Of a stretch of DNA of 64,000 nucleotides, positions 17,366 through 25,742 are shown in pieces. The position numbers and the translations under genes were made by a program. The DNA is taken from assembly GCA_963819645.1 (NCBI GenBank), contig CAWFWZ010000001.1, positions 124,001-188,000 on the forward strand, in the 5' to 3' direction. Source of the DNA: CAVVDY01 sp963819645. Its GTDB lineage: Bacteria > Acidobacteriota > Terriglobia > Terriglobales > Acidobacteriaceae. Every line of letters begins with the position of its first letter. Position 1 is the first letter of the stretch. A model generated the notes under the pieces. It made no database searches. It was not told the DNA's origin and saw nothing but the letters and a program-made list of their open reading frames with translations.

Positions 17366-18660
17366 AACCCCGCCGTCTGCCTGAACGTGCTCCTGGATTT
17401 TCTTACAAATCAGGATTACTGCGTCGGCGTGAGCTGTTCGCGGAAGGCATAAGTGTTACTGCGCTGGCGAAGAAATATGGCACACCGCTTTACGTCTATT
17501 CGCGCGAGACGATTCAGCAGCGCTATGAAGCGTTCGACGCCGCGTTTGCAGGGCAGGCACACACCATCTGCTATTCGGTGAAGGCGAATTCGAACTTGTC
17601 GGTGCTGAAGCTGCTGGCTGGATTGGGAGCCGGATTCGACGTGGTTTCCGGGGGCGAGTTGCAGCGCGTATTGGCGGCGGACCGGCGCGCTGCGAAGAAG
17701 GTCGTGTTCTCGGGCGTCGGCAAGCAGGCAAACGAAATCGATCTCGCGCTGCGGGCTGGCATTTTGCTGTTTAACGTGGAGAGTGCCAGTGAGTTGAAGC
17801 TGCTGGCGGCGCGGGCGGCCCACCTGCGCAAGCCTGCGTCGTTTGCGGTGCGCGTCAATCCCGACGTGAATGCGCAAACCCATCCTTACATCTCCACCGG
17901 TCTGCACGAACACAAGTTCGGAGTGCCGCTGGGCGATGCGCGTGAGCTGTACCAGTTCGGTTCAAAGAGCAGATATCTGAAGGCTTCCGGTGTGAGCGCG
18001 CATATTGGCTCGCAGATTACCGAGCTATCGCCGTTTCGCGAGAGCATGGAGAAGATAGCCGAGTTCGTGGTCGCACTCCGGAACGATGGTCATGAGATAA
18101 GCTATGTCGACGCTGGGGGCGGACTAGGAATCCGCTATCATTCCGAGGAGGACAGTGACTTCGCCGACGAGGTCAAATCCTATGCTGCGGAGATAGGTAA
18201 GCCTCTCGAAAGGCTCGGAATTCATATTCTGCTTGAGCCCGGAAGGTCTATCGTAGGACCAGCGGGAATACTGGTGACTCGCATTGTTTATAAGAAAAAA
18301 AACAATCGCAAGCTATTCTTAATTACCGACGCAGCGATGAATGATTTGCTGCGTCCGGCGCTGTACGATGCTTACCACGAAATTGTACCGGTTAGTGCGC
18401 CGCAGAATACCAGGACTATTACCGCCGATATCGTAGGTCCTATCTGCGAAAGCTCCGACTTTTTCGCGCGCCGGCGCAAGCTGCCCGATGTTGAGGAAGG
18501 CGAATTGCTGGCAGTGCTCGACGCCGGCGCCTATGGTATGGTGCTGGCTTCGAATTACAACACACGTCCGCGGGCGGCTGAGGTACTGGTCGAGGGCAAG
18601 CGGGCGCGCGTGATTCGGCGGCGGGAGACGATTGACGATTTATTGGGGCCGGAACGGTAA
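17362..18660 (+). CDS. lysA: Diaminopimelate decarboxylase
   Basis: A 432-residue protein with a GTG start at 17362 overlapping the previous stop. PLP lysine in YSVKANSN (near residue 72), GAGFDVVSGGEL, HEHKFG, AHIGSQI, YVDAGGGLGI, LLEPGRSIVGPAG, and the C-terminal GPICESSDFFA and DAGAYGM blocks are all canonical. The reaction is meso-diaminopimelate to L-lysine plus CO2, the last step of lysine synthesis, in the cytoplasm. The frame is unbroken. It is translationally coupled to a SpoIIE-type phosphatase, which is not a usual partner. Confidence 0.96.
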   Translation: MKPRRLPERAPGFSYKSGLLRRRELFAEGISVTALAKKYGTPLYVYSRETIQQRYEAFDAAFAGQAHTICYSVKANSNLSVLKLLAGLGAGFDVVSGGELQRVLAADRRAAKKVVFSGVGKQANEIDLALRAGILLFNVESASELKLLAARAAHLRKPASFAVRVNPDVNAQTHPYISTGLHEHKFGVPLGDARELYQFGSKSRYLKASGVSAHIGSQITELSPFRESMEKIAEFVVALRNDGHEISYVDAGGGLGIRYHSEEDSDFADEVKSYAAEIGKPLERLGIHILLEPGRSIVGPAGILVTRIVYKKKNNRKLFLITDAAMNDLLRPALYDAYHEIVPVSAPQNTRTITADIVGPICESSDFFARRRKLPDVEEGELLAVLDAGAYGMVLASNYNTRPRAAEVLVEGKRARVIRRRETIDDLLGPER

Positions 18661-18671
18661 TATTCCGGGCG

Positions 18672-18860
18672 CTAAAGCCCGTTGTTCCGACAGGGCGGTT
18701 TCACCACGCTAGAGTGTGGTTCTTCCATTGAAAGGCGGGGGAAAGCGTGGTGCTGCCAGCGAAATGCAGATCCTTCGCTACGCTCAGGACGACAAACCAT
18801 AGGAGAAATTGGGCAGAAGTGTGGTGCTTCCACCCAAAAACGGCGCTAAAGCGCGGGTGT
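18672..18860. repeat. Cluster of dispersed palindromes ('CACGCTAGAGTGTGGT', 'CGCTAAAGCGCG', 'CAGATCCTTCGCTACGCTCAGGACGAC')
   Basis: Several degenerate copies of the ACCACGCT.AAGCGTGGTGCTTCCACC family (18700, 18750, 18815) and one copy of the TCCTTCGCTACGCTCAGGA family (18770). The interval from lysA to 18955 has no other content that I can recognise. Confidence 0.7.
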
Positions 18861-18955
18861 GACATGAGTCGCAATAACCAATTCGCAACCCCGAGTTTTG
18901 GCGATTGTATTTGGGATGAACTTGGCCTATGCTCGCTCTCCGACGGGAGAACCGA

Positions 18956-19126
18956 ATGCAACAGAACAACAATGCTGCCACTTCCACAGCCATCTGTCTG
19001 TGGTGCAACTCCCAGTTCTTAAAGGGAACGAGCCGGGCGCAAGATGGCCAGGCATTTTGTTGCAAGAAGTGCGAAATCCGGGCGCAATTCTGGTTTCACA
19101 CCAACCTGCAACTTGCCAGCGATTAA
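18956..19126 (+). CDS. Small CxxC...CCxxC zinc-ribbon-like protein
   Basis: A 56-residue frame from ATG 18956 with GGGAGA six bases upstream. The sequence MQQNNNAATSTAICLWCNSQ continues to a second knuckle FCCKKCE, giving a four-Cys zinc-binding pattern (CLWC ... CKKC) of the treble-clef/ribbon kind, followed by a short aromatic tail. Other frames over the same DNA are longer but lack such a motif and a ribosome site. A strong bidirectional terminator follows at 19177. Function unknown. Confidence 0.6.
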   Translation: MQQNNNAATSTAICLWCNSQFLKGTSRAQDGQAFCCKKCEIRAQFWFHTNLQLASD

Positions 19127-19176
19127 AGCTTCACAAGTCCGGTGGATCGCCGGGCTCGAAAATCCTGCAAAGAAAA

Positions 19177-19203
19177 AGCGATGTTCGAGGCACGAACATC
19201 GCT
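19177..19203. terminator. Bidirectional intrinsic terminator
   Basis: AGCGATGTTCG-AGGCA-CGAACATCGCT is a perfect 11-bp stem with a five-base loop, with A5 before and T3 after it. It serves the small zinc-ribbon gene and possibly minus-strand transcripts. The space 19204-19332 has no gene. Confidence 0.8.
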
Positions 19204-19332
19204 TTTCACTGTCGATCCGGAAGTCTCGCGACCTAGCTGAGACCGCCGTCCTCAACCTCTTTCAGAGACCCGGGGACGGACGCATGGTTTGCCCCACTGT
19301 CGTTGTCCCATCGCGAGTTTCGTAACAGCTTG

Positions 19333-19698
19333 TTACAGATGGGGCTCCGGGTTGGAGCCTGTTGAGTTAGACGGGTTGGAGCTGTTGCTACTGCTGCTTC
19401 CGTTGGTGTTCGAGCTGTTGCTGCTCTTGTGATGCTTCTTGTGTTTGCCGGTGGTCTGGCCGTTCTGGTCAGTCTGACCAGAGCTGCCGGACTGGCCGTT
19501 CATGGTGGACTGGTCAGTGGCCGAGCCGTTGCCCATGGTGGACTGGCCGTTGGAGGTGCCGCTGCCCATGGTGCTCTGCTGCCCGGTACCGCCGGACTGG
19601 CCGGTGCCGGACTGGCTGCCCTGGGGGGCGGTCTGGGCCCATGCCGACATGGAAACGGTGAACAACAAAGCGGCCGCTGCTACTAACAACTTCTTCAT
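19333..19698 (-). CDS. Secreted low-complexity Ser/Gly/Asn/Gln-rich protein
   Basis: A 121-residue protein from ATG 19698 with GGGAGA nine bases upstream. The signal peptide MKKLLVAAAALLFTVSMSAWA-Q is followed by repeats of the type GQSTMG / GQSGSSGQ, a basic patch KHKKHHK and a Ser/Asn tail ending NPEPHL. There is no globular domain. It is probably an intrinsically disordered secreted or surface protein. The repeats (STMGSG, STMGNG, STMNGQ) are near-tandem and could vary in number between strains. Confidence 0.7.
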   Translation of the reverse strand: MKKLLVAAAALLFTVSMSAWAQTAPQGSQSGTGQSGGTGQQSTMGSGTSNGQSTMGNGSATDQSTMNGQSGSSGQTDQNGQTTGKHKKHHKSSNSSNTNGSSSSNSSNPSNSTGSNPEPHL

Positions 19699-19838
19699 TT
19701 GAGAAATCTCCCTTGGGGCCCTGCGGGCCTGATTGACGGTGGCTTTTCGAACAGACATAGGAAGCCGGATGTCGGGGAAAGGATGCGCGCTTCCTGGGAA
19801 TGGAGGAGCAGCTCGGGATGCGCGAGTGATCTCATCAC

Positions 19839-19994
19839 GTGAGCAAACTACAGGTCCCTCGACTGCCCTTCGACTACGTCTCAGGGTTCGCTCGGATGAC
19901 AGCAAAAATGCGAGTGACCATCGTCACGTGAGCAAACTGCAGGTCCCTCGGCTCCCGTTCGACTACGTCTCAGGGTTCGCTCGGGATGACAGCC
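19839..19994. repeat. Direct duplication of a 65-base palindrome-containing repeat
   Basis: GTGAGCAAACTACAGGTCCC... at 19839-19903 and GTGAGCAAACTGCAGGTCCC... at 19928-19994 are near-identical copies. Each contains the CAGGTCCCTCG...CGAC.ACGTCTCAGGGTTCGCTC unit related to the dispersed palindrome family. No gene lies in them. Confidence 0.75.
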
Positions 19995-20059
19995 AAGAAA
20001 CAAACCCCCGGACCCTTGCGGATCCGAGGGCGTTCCGTTGTGGTTGGTTGTGGCTGGTT

Positions 20060-20263
20060 TTAGCAGCAGCCGGCGCCGCCGCAGCACGACTGGCAATCGT
20101 CGCAGCAGCTCTGAGCTCCGGCGCAGCAGTCTGCCGCACCCGCGCACTGGGCGCAGGAGGAGCAAACGCTCTGGCTCTGGGTGGCGGCGAAGGTGAAGGT
20201 GGAGGCGGCAACGGTCAGCGCGAGGGCGACCATGCAGAATGCGGCTTGCAATTTCGATTTCAT
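20060..20263 (-). CDS. Secreted metallothionein-like Cys-rich peptide
   Basis: A 67-residue product from ATG 20263 with TTGAGGAAA upstream. The signal peptide (MKSKLQAAFCMVALALTVAA...FAA) is followed by a mature part of about 40 residues with 12 Cys: CSSCAQC, DCCAG, SCCDDCQSCC and a terminal GCC. CxxC and CC motifs throughout, with Gln/Asp/Ser/Ala between them, suggest exported binding of soft metals (Cu, Zn, Cd, Hg). Few charged residues remain. It is the last gene of three consecutive minus-strand genes for small secreted Cys-rich proteins. No named family recognised. Confidence 0.75.
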   Translation of the reverse strand: MKSKLQAAFCMVALALTVAASTFTFAATQSQSVCSSCAQCAGAADCCAGAQSCCDDCQSCCGGAGCC

Positions 20264-20358
20264 TTTATTTTCCTCAAGATTGGTCTGGGCGGAGCGAGGC
20301 TCCGCGAATGTGCGCGTGCAGCGGTGGTAAGCCGCCGCAATGCTCAGCGGGGCGCGCT

Positions 20359-20799
20359 CTAAATCCTGAGGTCGGTTTTCTTCTGAGTAACAGGCTTGAC
20401 GAAGGCGAGATTGTCAGCGAAGCCGGAGATGTGCGCATGCGCCATCAAGCTCGGCGCGTTGAGAACGGCCGACGGCATCACAGCGGCAATTTGCTTGGGC
20501 CGGCGATGGTCGGAGGCGAACAGGATCGCCGAAATATCGGAATCACTATGATGCCAGGCGCAACATTCCATCGCGCTGGCGCTGCACTCCATCGAAGTCT
20601 CTGGCTTGACCGGGCAGCATGGCATTGCCTCGGCGCTTGCGTCCTCGGCGGCATTGGAATTCCCCGAGGCTGGCATGCCGTGTTCGCAGCCTGACATGTG
20701 GGGACAGACGAAACTGGCCACGGCCGCGTCGGACGAAAACAGCACGGCGAGCGCCAGGATCATGGCAGCGCGGAATCGTGCTATGCGGGGCGAAAACAT
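20359..20799 (-). CDS. Secreted/anchored Cys-Met-His-rich protein, probably metal-related
   Basis: A 146-residue protein. ATG 20799 (MFSPRIARFRAAMILALAVLF) opens a signal peptide ending near AAVAS; longer in-frame starts would bury it. The mature part begins FVCPHMSGCEHGMP and continues with AMPCCPV, MECSASAMECCAWHH, concentrating Cys, Met and His as in periplasmic copper-handling proteins. A second mildly hydrophobic stretch follows near residue 105. It lies between the two other Cys-rich genes, 95 and 35 bases away. Function is inferred from composition and context only. Confidence 0.7.
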   Translation of the reverse strand: MFSPRIARFRAAMILALAVLFSSDAAVASFVCPHMSGCEHGMPASGNSNAAEDASAEAMPCCPVKPETSMECSASAMECCAWHHSDSDISAILFASDHRRPKQIAAVMPSAVLNAPSLMAHAHISGFADNLAFVKPVTQKKTDLRI

Positions 20800-20834
20800 C
20801 GGGGTCAGTTTACTCCGAAAACGCGGCAAAATTG

Positions 20835-21165
20835 TTACGCGGCAGGCTTTTTTTCGTCCATGTTGCCGCAGCAGCAGCTGCTGCCCTTGCCGCTTTTGGC
20901 GTGCATCGGGCATTTGTTAGACGAGCCGCACATCTTTCCGTCAGCCATTTTTCCATCTTTGGCCATCATCGGGACATTTCATGGCTGCCTTGTCGCCGGA
21001 CATCATGGGGCATTTCATGCCCGCCTTGGCAGAGTTGCCGGCCTGGTCGTGATTGCAGCAGGCGCAGGTTTTGGAATCTTGCGCCGGAGTGGCTGTTGGG
21101 GCGGCGGTTTGCGCGAAAGAAGCCAGCGCGATGACCAGCATAAGGATAAGAATCTTGAACTTCAT
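20835..21165 (-). CDS. Secreted Cys/Met/Lys-rich protein with CPMM motifs, one frameshift
   Basis: Starts at ATG 21165 (MKFKILILMLVIALASFA signal peptide). The mature protein has CACCNHDQ, then MKCPMMSGDKAAMKCP. Near 20973 one extra base shifts the frame; the continuation MMAKDGKMADGKMCGSSNKC, PMHAKSGKGSSCCCG and a Lys/Glu tail ends at TAA 20835. The length 331 bases equals 110 codons plus one, consistent with a single-base insertion. The repeated KCPMM / KMCG elements suggest exported Cu(I) or other soft-metal binding. It is the first gene of the three-gene cluster. Confidence 0.75.
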
Positions 21166-21262
21166 GGATGAATGTCCTTCGTTTTCATTGTCGCGAACGA
21201 CGAACATGGAGTCTGTGACGAAGGTCACGATTGGAGAGTTTTTGCGGAAGTTGGTTCAGGGA

Positions 21263-21434
21263 TAAACGAAAAGCAGGTCCTTCGGTCGCCAATGGCGACC
21301 TCAGGATGACAGTTCAGAAAGGGTGTTCGCTTCCTCCGCGGCTGAAGCCGGGATGCAAGATGGCGCTCGGTTCACCACGCTGAAGCGTGGTGCTTCCACC
21401 TGAAGAGCGTGCGCTAAAGCGTGGTGCTTCCACC
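21263..21434. repeat. Dispersed palindromes between metal-related cluster and next gene
   Basis: One copy of the AAGCAGGTCCTTCGG...CTCAGGATGACAG family at 21263-21310 and two copies of CACGCTGAAGCGTGGTGCTT / GCGCTAAAGCGTGGTGCTTC at 21370-21434. The interval 21166-21449 has no gene. Confidence 0.7.
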
Positions 21435-21449
21435 CGAAAGGCAACGTCG

Positions 21450-22202
21450 TCATGGCGCGGGTGGAGTGGAACACTGCAGGATCTGTATCGCCTGCACGAC
21501 CTCCTGATACTCGGGCGAGCTTCGCACTTGTTCATTGACGCTGAGGTAGGTGTGGACGAGCGCCGGGCAGGCTTGCTTGATGTCGAGTCGCTCGACGGTT
21601 TGAATGGCGAACGACGAAGGGAAGTTCGTTGTCAGGCCGTAGACCTGGCCCAGTACGATTCCGAGCGCAGGCTTGTTCTTCTTCAAGACTTCGTCGAGCA
21701 CGCCTATGAGTTCTTGTTCCTGCTTCGACATGGTTCGTGGCGGCTCTGCCTGAACATCTTCGGCGGGGCGAGCGCCGTTTGACATACGTTCTTCGTAATA
21801 AAGGACATTCTTTATGCATTCGGGCGAGCAGCTGCTGGTGAGGAGCGCTTGCGCGATCGCCCGCCGAACATCCAGAGGCTCCGGCGGCACCAGCAGGGCC
21901 GAGAGCCGCGCGATGAGAGCCGCATCTTTGCGCTCGACCAGGGCGTGGATGGCAGCAATGCGATTCGGCTGCGGCGCCGGGCCACCGGCAATGACCAGAA
22001 GCAGCTCGGCCGAGCGCTGCCCTCGGTAGCTGGCCAGCTTGCTCACGGTCGAGGGGTCGGGCTTGCCTTCCGCAGCCGCGCGGGCCAGGGCATCGATACG
22101 AGTATTGCGAATGGTGGTATATCCGAGATACAGCAGCACGAGTCCGACAAGCAGTAGTCCGAGCTTTCTGGGTCGAAAGCCAAAACTGTCGGAAGTTGTC
22201 AT
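21450..22202 (-). CDS. Membrane-anchored HEAT-like helical protein
   Basis: A 250-residue protein with a single N-terminal membrane segment (LGLLLVGLVLLYLGYTTI, about residues 15-32). A helical-repeat-like domain follows (AAIHALVERKDAALIARLSA, RRAIAQALLTSSCSPECI), then a Cys-containing C-terminal helix bundle. Alternating helix pairs resemble HEAT/ARM modules, but I would not assign a family. It probably acts at the membrane as a scaffold. It is divergent from the DUF2911 genes, sharing a 120-base intergenic region with them. Confidence 0.65.
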   Translation of the reverse strand: MTTSDSFGFRPRKLGLLLVGLVLLYLGYTTIRNTRIDALARAAAEGKPDPSTVSKLASYRGQRSAELLLVIAGGPAPQPNRIAAIHALVERKDAALIARLSALLVPPEPLDVRRAIAQALLTSSCSPECIKNVLYYEERMSNGARPAEDVQAEPPRTMSKQEQELIGVLDEVLKKNKPALGIVLGQVYGLTTNFPSSFAIQTVERLDIKQACPALVHTYLSVNEQVRSSPEYQEVVQAIQILQCSTPPAP

Positions 22203-22322
22203 AGTTCTACGGTATCAAACAACCTTTTATACCTTCGCCGGAGTATTACGGCGGTCATCCCAGCAGCACACGGCCACATCCCATAAAGTATTCGGCTTTA
22301 GCGCGACATGGGAGGTATCGAA

Positions 22323-22847
22323 ATGCGTTGCGCCTTCGTTCTCGCACTTACTTTCGCCGCAGGCTGCTTCGCCTTTGGGCAGAACTCTACTTCGACTAAG
22401 CCTGGTCCGGCGACCGCAACCTGCGACTTCAGCGATCAGCAGCAGCTGGCTGTGCAATATCAAAAGCTCGACTTGGGAAAGAAAGAGAAAGGCTTTCTCG
22501 GGCACGAGGTGCCTTACGGCAAAGTATGGGAGCCCGGCAAACAACCGCTCACACTGTTCACGAATTCGCCGGTGAGTATCGACGGGACCAACGTTCCGGT
22601 CGGAGCCTACACCATGTATCTCATTCCCGACAAGAAGGAGTGGACGCTGGTGGTCTCAAAGAACACGGCCAGGTCGGCCGCTTATGACGAGTCCAAGGAT
22701 GTGGTGCGAGCTCCGATGCAGATTGGGCAACTACCGGCTCCTGAACCGGAGTTCAGCGTGTACTTCGCGCATACCGGGCCGAAGGAATGCACCATGCGCA
22801 TCGATATCGCCGACACTCGAGCCTGGGTCCCTTTCCAGCAGAAGTAG
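22323..22847 (+). CDS. Secreted DUF2911 family protein (copy 1)
   Basis: A 174-residue protein; ATG 22323 is chosen because GGGAGG lies 8 bases upstream. The signal peptide (MRCAFVLALTFAAGCFAFGQ) precedes a DUF2911 domain: FLGHEVPYGKVWEPG, FTNSPVSIDGTNVPVGAYTM, YLIPDKKEWTLVVSKNT and MRIDIADTRAWVPF. Members are exported beta-sandwich proteins of unknown function. It is followed by a close paralogue 261 bases on, a tandem duplication. Confidence 0.9.
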   Translation: MRCAFVLALTFAAGCFAFGQNSTSTKPGPATATCDFSDQQQLAVQYQKLDLGKKEKGFLGHEVPYGKVWEPGKQPLTLFTNSPVSIDGTNVPVGAYTMYLIPDKKEWTLVVSKNTARSAAYDESKDVVRAPMQIGQLPAPEPEFSVYFAHTGPKECTMRIDIADTRAWVPFQQK

Positions 22848-23108
22848 GAGGAAGTGAGCCTCGTCACGAGCGCAGCGCGGCTGAATCATGTAGTTATGAG
22901 CCGCGATTCTTGTAGGCACATTTCGGCATGGTGGAAGGCGTGTTCCTTATCCAGTACGTAACCAGGTTGTCGAAAAATCATGGTGCAATTGCAAGGGCGG
23001 TCTTATAGTCTCGCTATAGGGCCGCGCCGGTATTAAGATACCTATGGACGCACCGAGTACGTCCCAATTAATAGCTGATCGGTAGCGTTATCTCGGGAGG
23101 TCAACGCA

Positions 23109-23639
23109 ATGCGCCACGCTTTCGTTCTGGCACTTGTCTGTTTCCTTGGCTCCTGCTTCGCTTTTGGGCAGAATCCCCCCGCGACGGATCCTGGTTCGAC
23201 GACAGCGACTTGCGACTTCAGCGACCAGCAGCAACTGGCGGTGCAATATCAGCCGCAGACCGTTGCCAAGAAAGACAAAGATAGCTTTCTGGGACACCTG
23301 GTGCCCTATGGCAAGATCTGGGAGCCGGGCAAACAACCGCTTACGCTGTTCACGAATTCGCCGCTGACCATCGCCGGGGCCAGCGTTCCGGTGGGCGCCT
23401 ACACCATGTACCTCATTCCCAATAAAAAGGAATGGACGCTGGTGGTCTCAAAGAATACGGATACGACGGCGGCCTACGATCAGGCCATGGACCTGGTGCG
23501 CGCGCCAATGCAGGTTGGGATACTGACCTCTCCCGAGTCGAAGTTCCTGGTTTCCTGGGAGCACACCGGACCTAAGGAATGCACCTTGCGCGTGGACATC
23601 GCCGACGTGGGAGCCTGGGTGCCGATCCAGCAGAAGTAG
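23109..23639 (+). CDS. Secreted DUF2911 family protein (copy 2)
   Basis: A 176-residue paralogue of the previous gene (ATG 23109, GGGAGG nine bases upstream). Signal peptide MRHAFVLALVCFLGSCFAFG; then the same blocks FLGHLVPYGKIWEPG, FTNSPLTIAGASVPVGAYTM, LRVDIADVGAWVPI. About two thirds of positions match copy 1 by eye, with differences concentrated after the signal peptide and around residues 115-145. Duplication and divergence suggest a role in the cell envelope with distinct partners. The function of DUF2911 is unknown. Confidence 0.9.
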   Translation: MRHAFVLALVCFLGSCFAFGQNPPATDPGSTTATCDFSDQQQLAVQYQPQTVAKKDKDSFLGHLVPYGKIWEPGKQPLTLFTNSPLTIAGASVPVGAYTMYLIPNKKEWTLVVSKNTDTTAAYDQAMDLVRAPMQVGILTSPESKFLVSWEHTGPKECTLRVDIADVGAWVPIQQK

Positions 23640-23835
23640 ATCTCCGCGGCGCGTACCCAGTTCAAAGGGTGCGATGACAGCCCAGCACCGGTGGCCACCC
23701 TCCGGCCCAGACCATCCGGAAGAACCTGTCGTACCTCGGCACACTGCTCTTTTCTTGACGGCTACCCCGTGGGTTCAATTTCCTCCGAATCGTCGGGCGA
23801 GCGCATGGCTCGCCCGAAGGTTAAGAATGACCTTG

Positions 23836-25458
23836 CTATTTCTTCAGTGGTGAAGTGACTGTGCTATTTGGCTGTAGACTCCAGTTGGGTGTCAGCCGAG
23901 CCGGGTCGGGACGCTCCGGCGGGCTGAACTTCTCCGACATTTTTTGGTTCGGCAGACCGAAGGCATAGACGTTGCCGTCATCGGACGCAACATAGACCAT
24001 ACCATTCGCCACCGCTGGCGAAGACCGAATCACGTTTTCCGCAGCGTACTTCCAGAGGAATGCGCCTGTACTGGCATCCAAGGCATAGAGGTTGTAATCG
24101 CTGGAACCCACGTAGACAACCCCGTTGGCCACTGCCGGCGAAGAGACCGACAGTCCCACCGGTTGTATACGTCCACCGCAAAGCACCGGTGTCAGCGTCG
24201 AGTGCGTATACATTGTGGTCGCCGGCGCAACCAAGATAGACCATGCCATTCGCCACCGCCGGCGAGGTACTACAGTAGGGGGCCCCGGTAGTGTGCTCCC
24301 AGATGAGCGCACCTGTGTGAGCGTCGAGTGCGTACAGTTAGAGAGGAGGAGACGGCGACGTAGATCACCCCGTTGGCCACCGCGGGCGAGGCGCTAATGC
24401 CCGCCTGCCGGGTAGTTCCATAGCAGGGCTCCGGTAGTGGCATCCAGTGCGTATATGCCCCGGTTTCCCGTGAAGGATGCAACGTACACGATACCATCGG
24501 CTACGGCCGGGGCGGCAGCACCTCCTCTCCAATTGCATACTTCCAGAGGAGTGTTCCAGTGTTGGCTGTCACGGCGTACGAGATACTGTTGTAGAGAGTT
24601 GCCACGTACACTACACCATTGGCCACCGTCGGCGAAGCTTCGATGGCCATATCCTAGGATACCTCCAAAGGGTAACGCCAGTGGTGGCATTTAGGGCGTC
24701 GAGCCAGCCGTTCAACCGTCCGGACCGCCGAAGTAAATGACGCCATATAGCCACCGGCGGAGCATAGGGTCGAGGATGGCCGAGAGTTCGTCCATCGTAA
24801 GGCACCCGTACCGGCATCAAGGGCGTATAACTTGTCGTTAGGAACCGATAGACAACGCCATTCGCCACCACGGGCGACTATCACCCAGCGTTGTTGACCA
24901 AGTGTATCCAGCGAAAGCGTCAGATTGCCGACTGTTTCTGGACTCAAAACGTCTCATACGGGTTAAAGCCCGTGCGCTCTGGCCCGTAAGTGAAACTGCG
25001 GCCAATCACCCCTCGAGAACCCCCAGACGGTAAACGGCACCTGCGCCTGTAGCTGAGTAATCCGTTCGACGGCGGTGATCCAGTGTTGGCCCGGAACCGC
25101 GTCGTTTGGGTATCTGTATCGTGAGTCCGTTTTGCCGAATGGTCGGCGCGCGAAGCGCCATTCCAAAGCTTCCGTTGCTGTCGGTGTCCACCAGACCGAC
25201 GTCCGTGCTGTCGAAGTAGAGGTCGATGGTGGCGTTGGGATCGAATCCGTTGCCCACCGTCGTTGTCTGGGATCCGGGAGGCCCAGCGTTGGGCACGTCG
25301 TAAATGTGCGGCGACGCTGCCGTGGCTAGGTTGGGGAATAAGCAAATAGAAAGAAAGAGGACGAACGTGGCTAGAAGTTGCATCGCAGCTTTCGCTGGAA
25401 AGCGAATGGAGTTCAACCGTTGCGATGCGCGTGGGGGAAAATGATGGGTACGCATCAT
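23836..25458 (-). pseudogene. Secreted PQQ-type beta-propeller protein, frameshifted at least eight times
   Basis: Begins at ATG 25458 (AGGAGG 5 bases upstream) with a long signal sequence (LLATFVLFLSICLFP...ATAAS). An N-terminal Ig/filamin-like part (PPGSQTTTVGNGFDPNATID) is followed by several repeats of the pattern VANGVVYVGS.D.N.YALDA.TGA.LW.Y, typical of eight-bladed PQQ/quinoprotein-like propellers. The frame changes at about 25080, 25020, 24945, 24830, 24680, 24480, 24310 and 24200. Such density is more than in neighbouring genes, so true decay is possible, but dense sequencing errors are the alternative. No PQQ-dehydrogenase catalytic motif was seen; the propeller may be structural. 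Confidence 0.75.
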
Positions 25459-25742
25459 GGCACCTCCTGTGCTGATTTGTAGGGTCGTTGGGCGCAGATC
25501 AGAGTGATGGTTAGAAGACGCCCTTCGTCTCAGACGTGCGGGACGGAGTTGACTGACTTCGAGGAAGAATTCTTACAAGAGGATTCTTGCAGGCGGCTGG
25601 TTGAATCGATAGTTAAGTTTCACAGCGAAGAATGCGTGAGTGTTTCCCAAAATGGGAGGGCCGGGAATCAGCAAGGTTCCGAGCGGCGGCGCGGCTGAAG
25701 GCGAGCCGCTTTCAAAGCCAAGGCTAAAGCCCTCCGTCAGAG

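Noticed and set aside
19333..19698. Low-complexity secreted protein as part of the metal-binding cluster
   Set aside because: It has no Cys and only sparse Met, is separated by a 65-base direct repeat and has a different composition. Only the three Cys-rich genes are grouped.
25504..25698. A 64-codon plus-strand frame (MMVRRRPSSQTCG...) in the palindrome-rich gap
   Set aside because: No ribosome site, no recognisable domain, and its end runs into repeat sequence. Probably chance.
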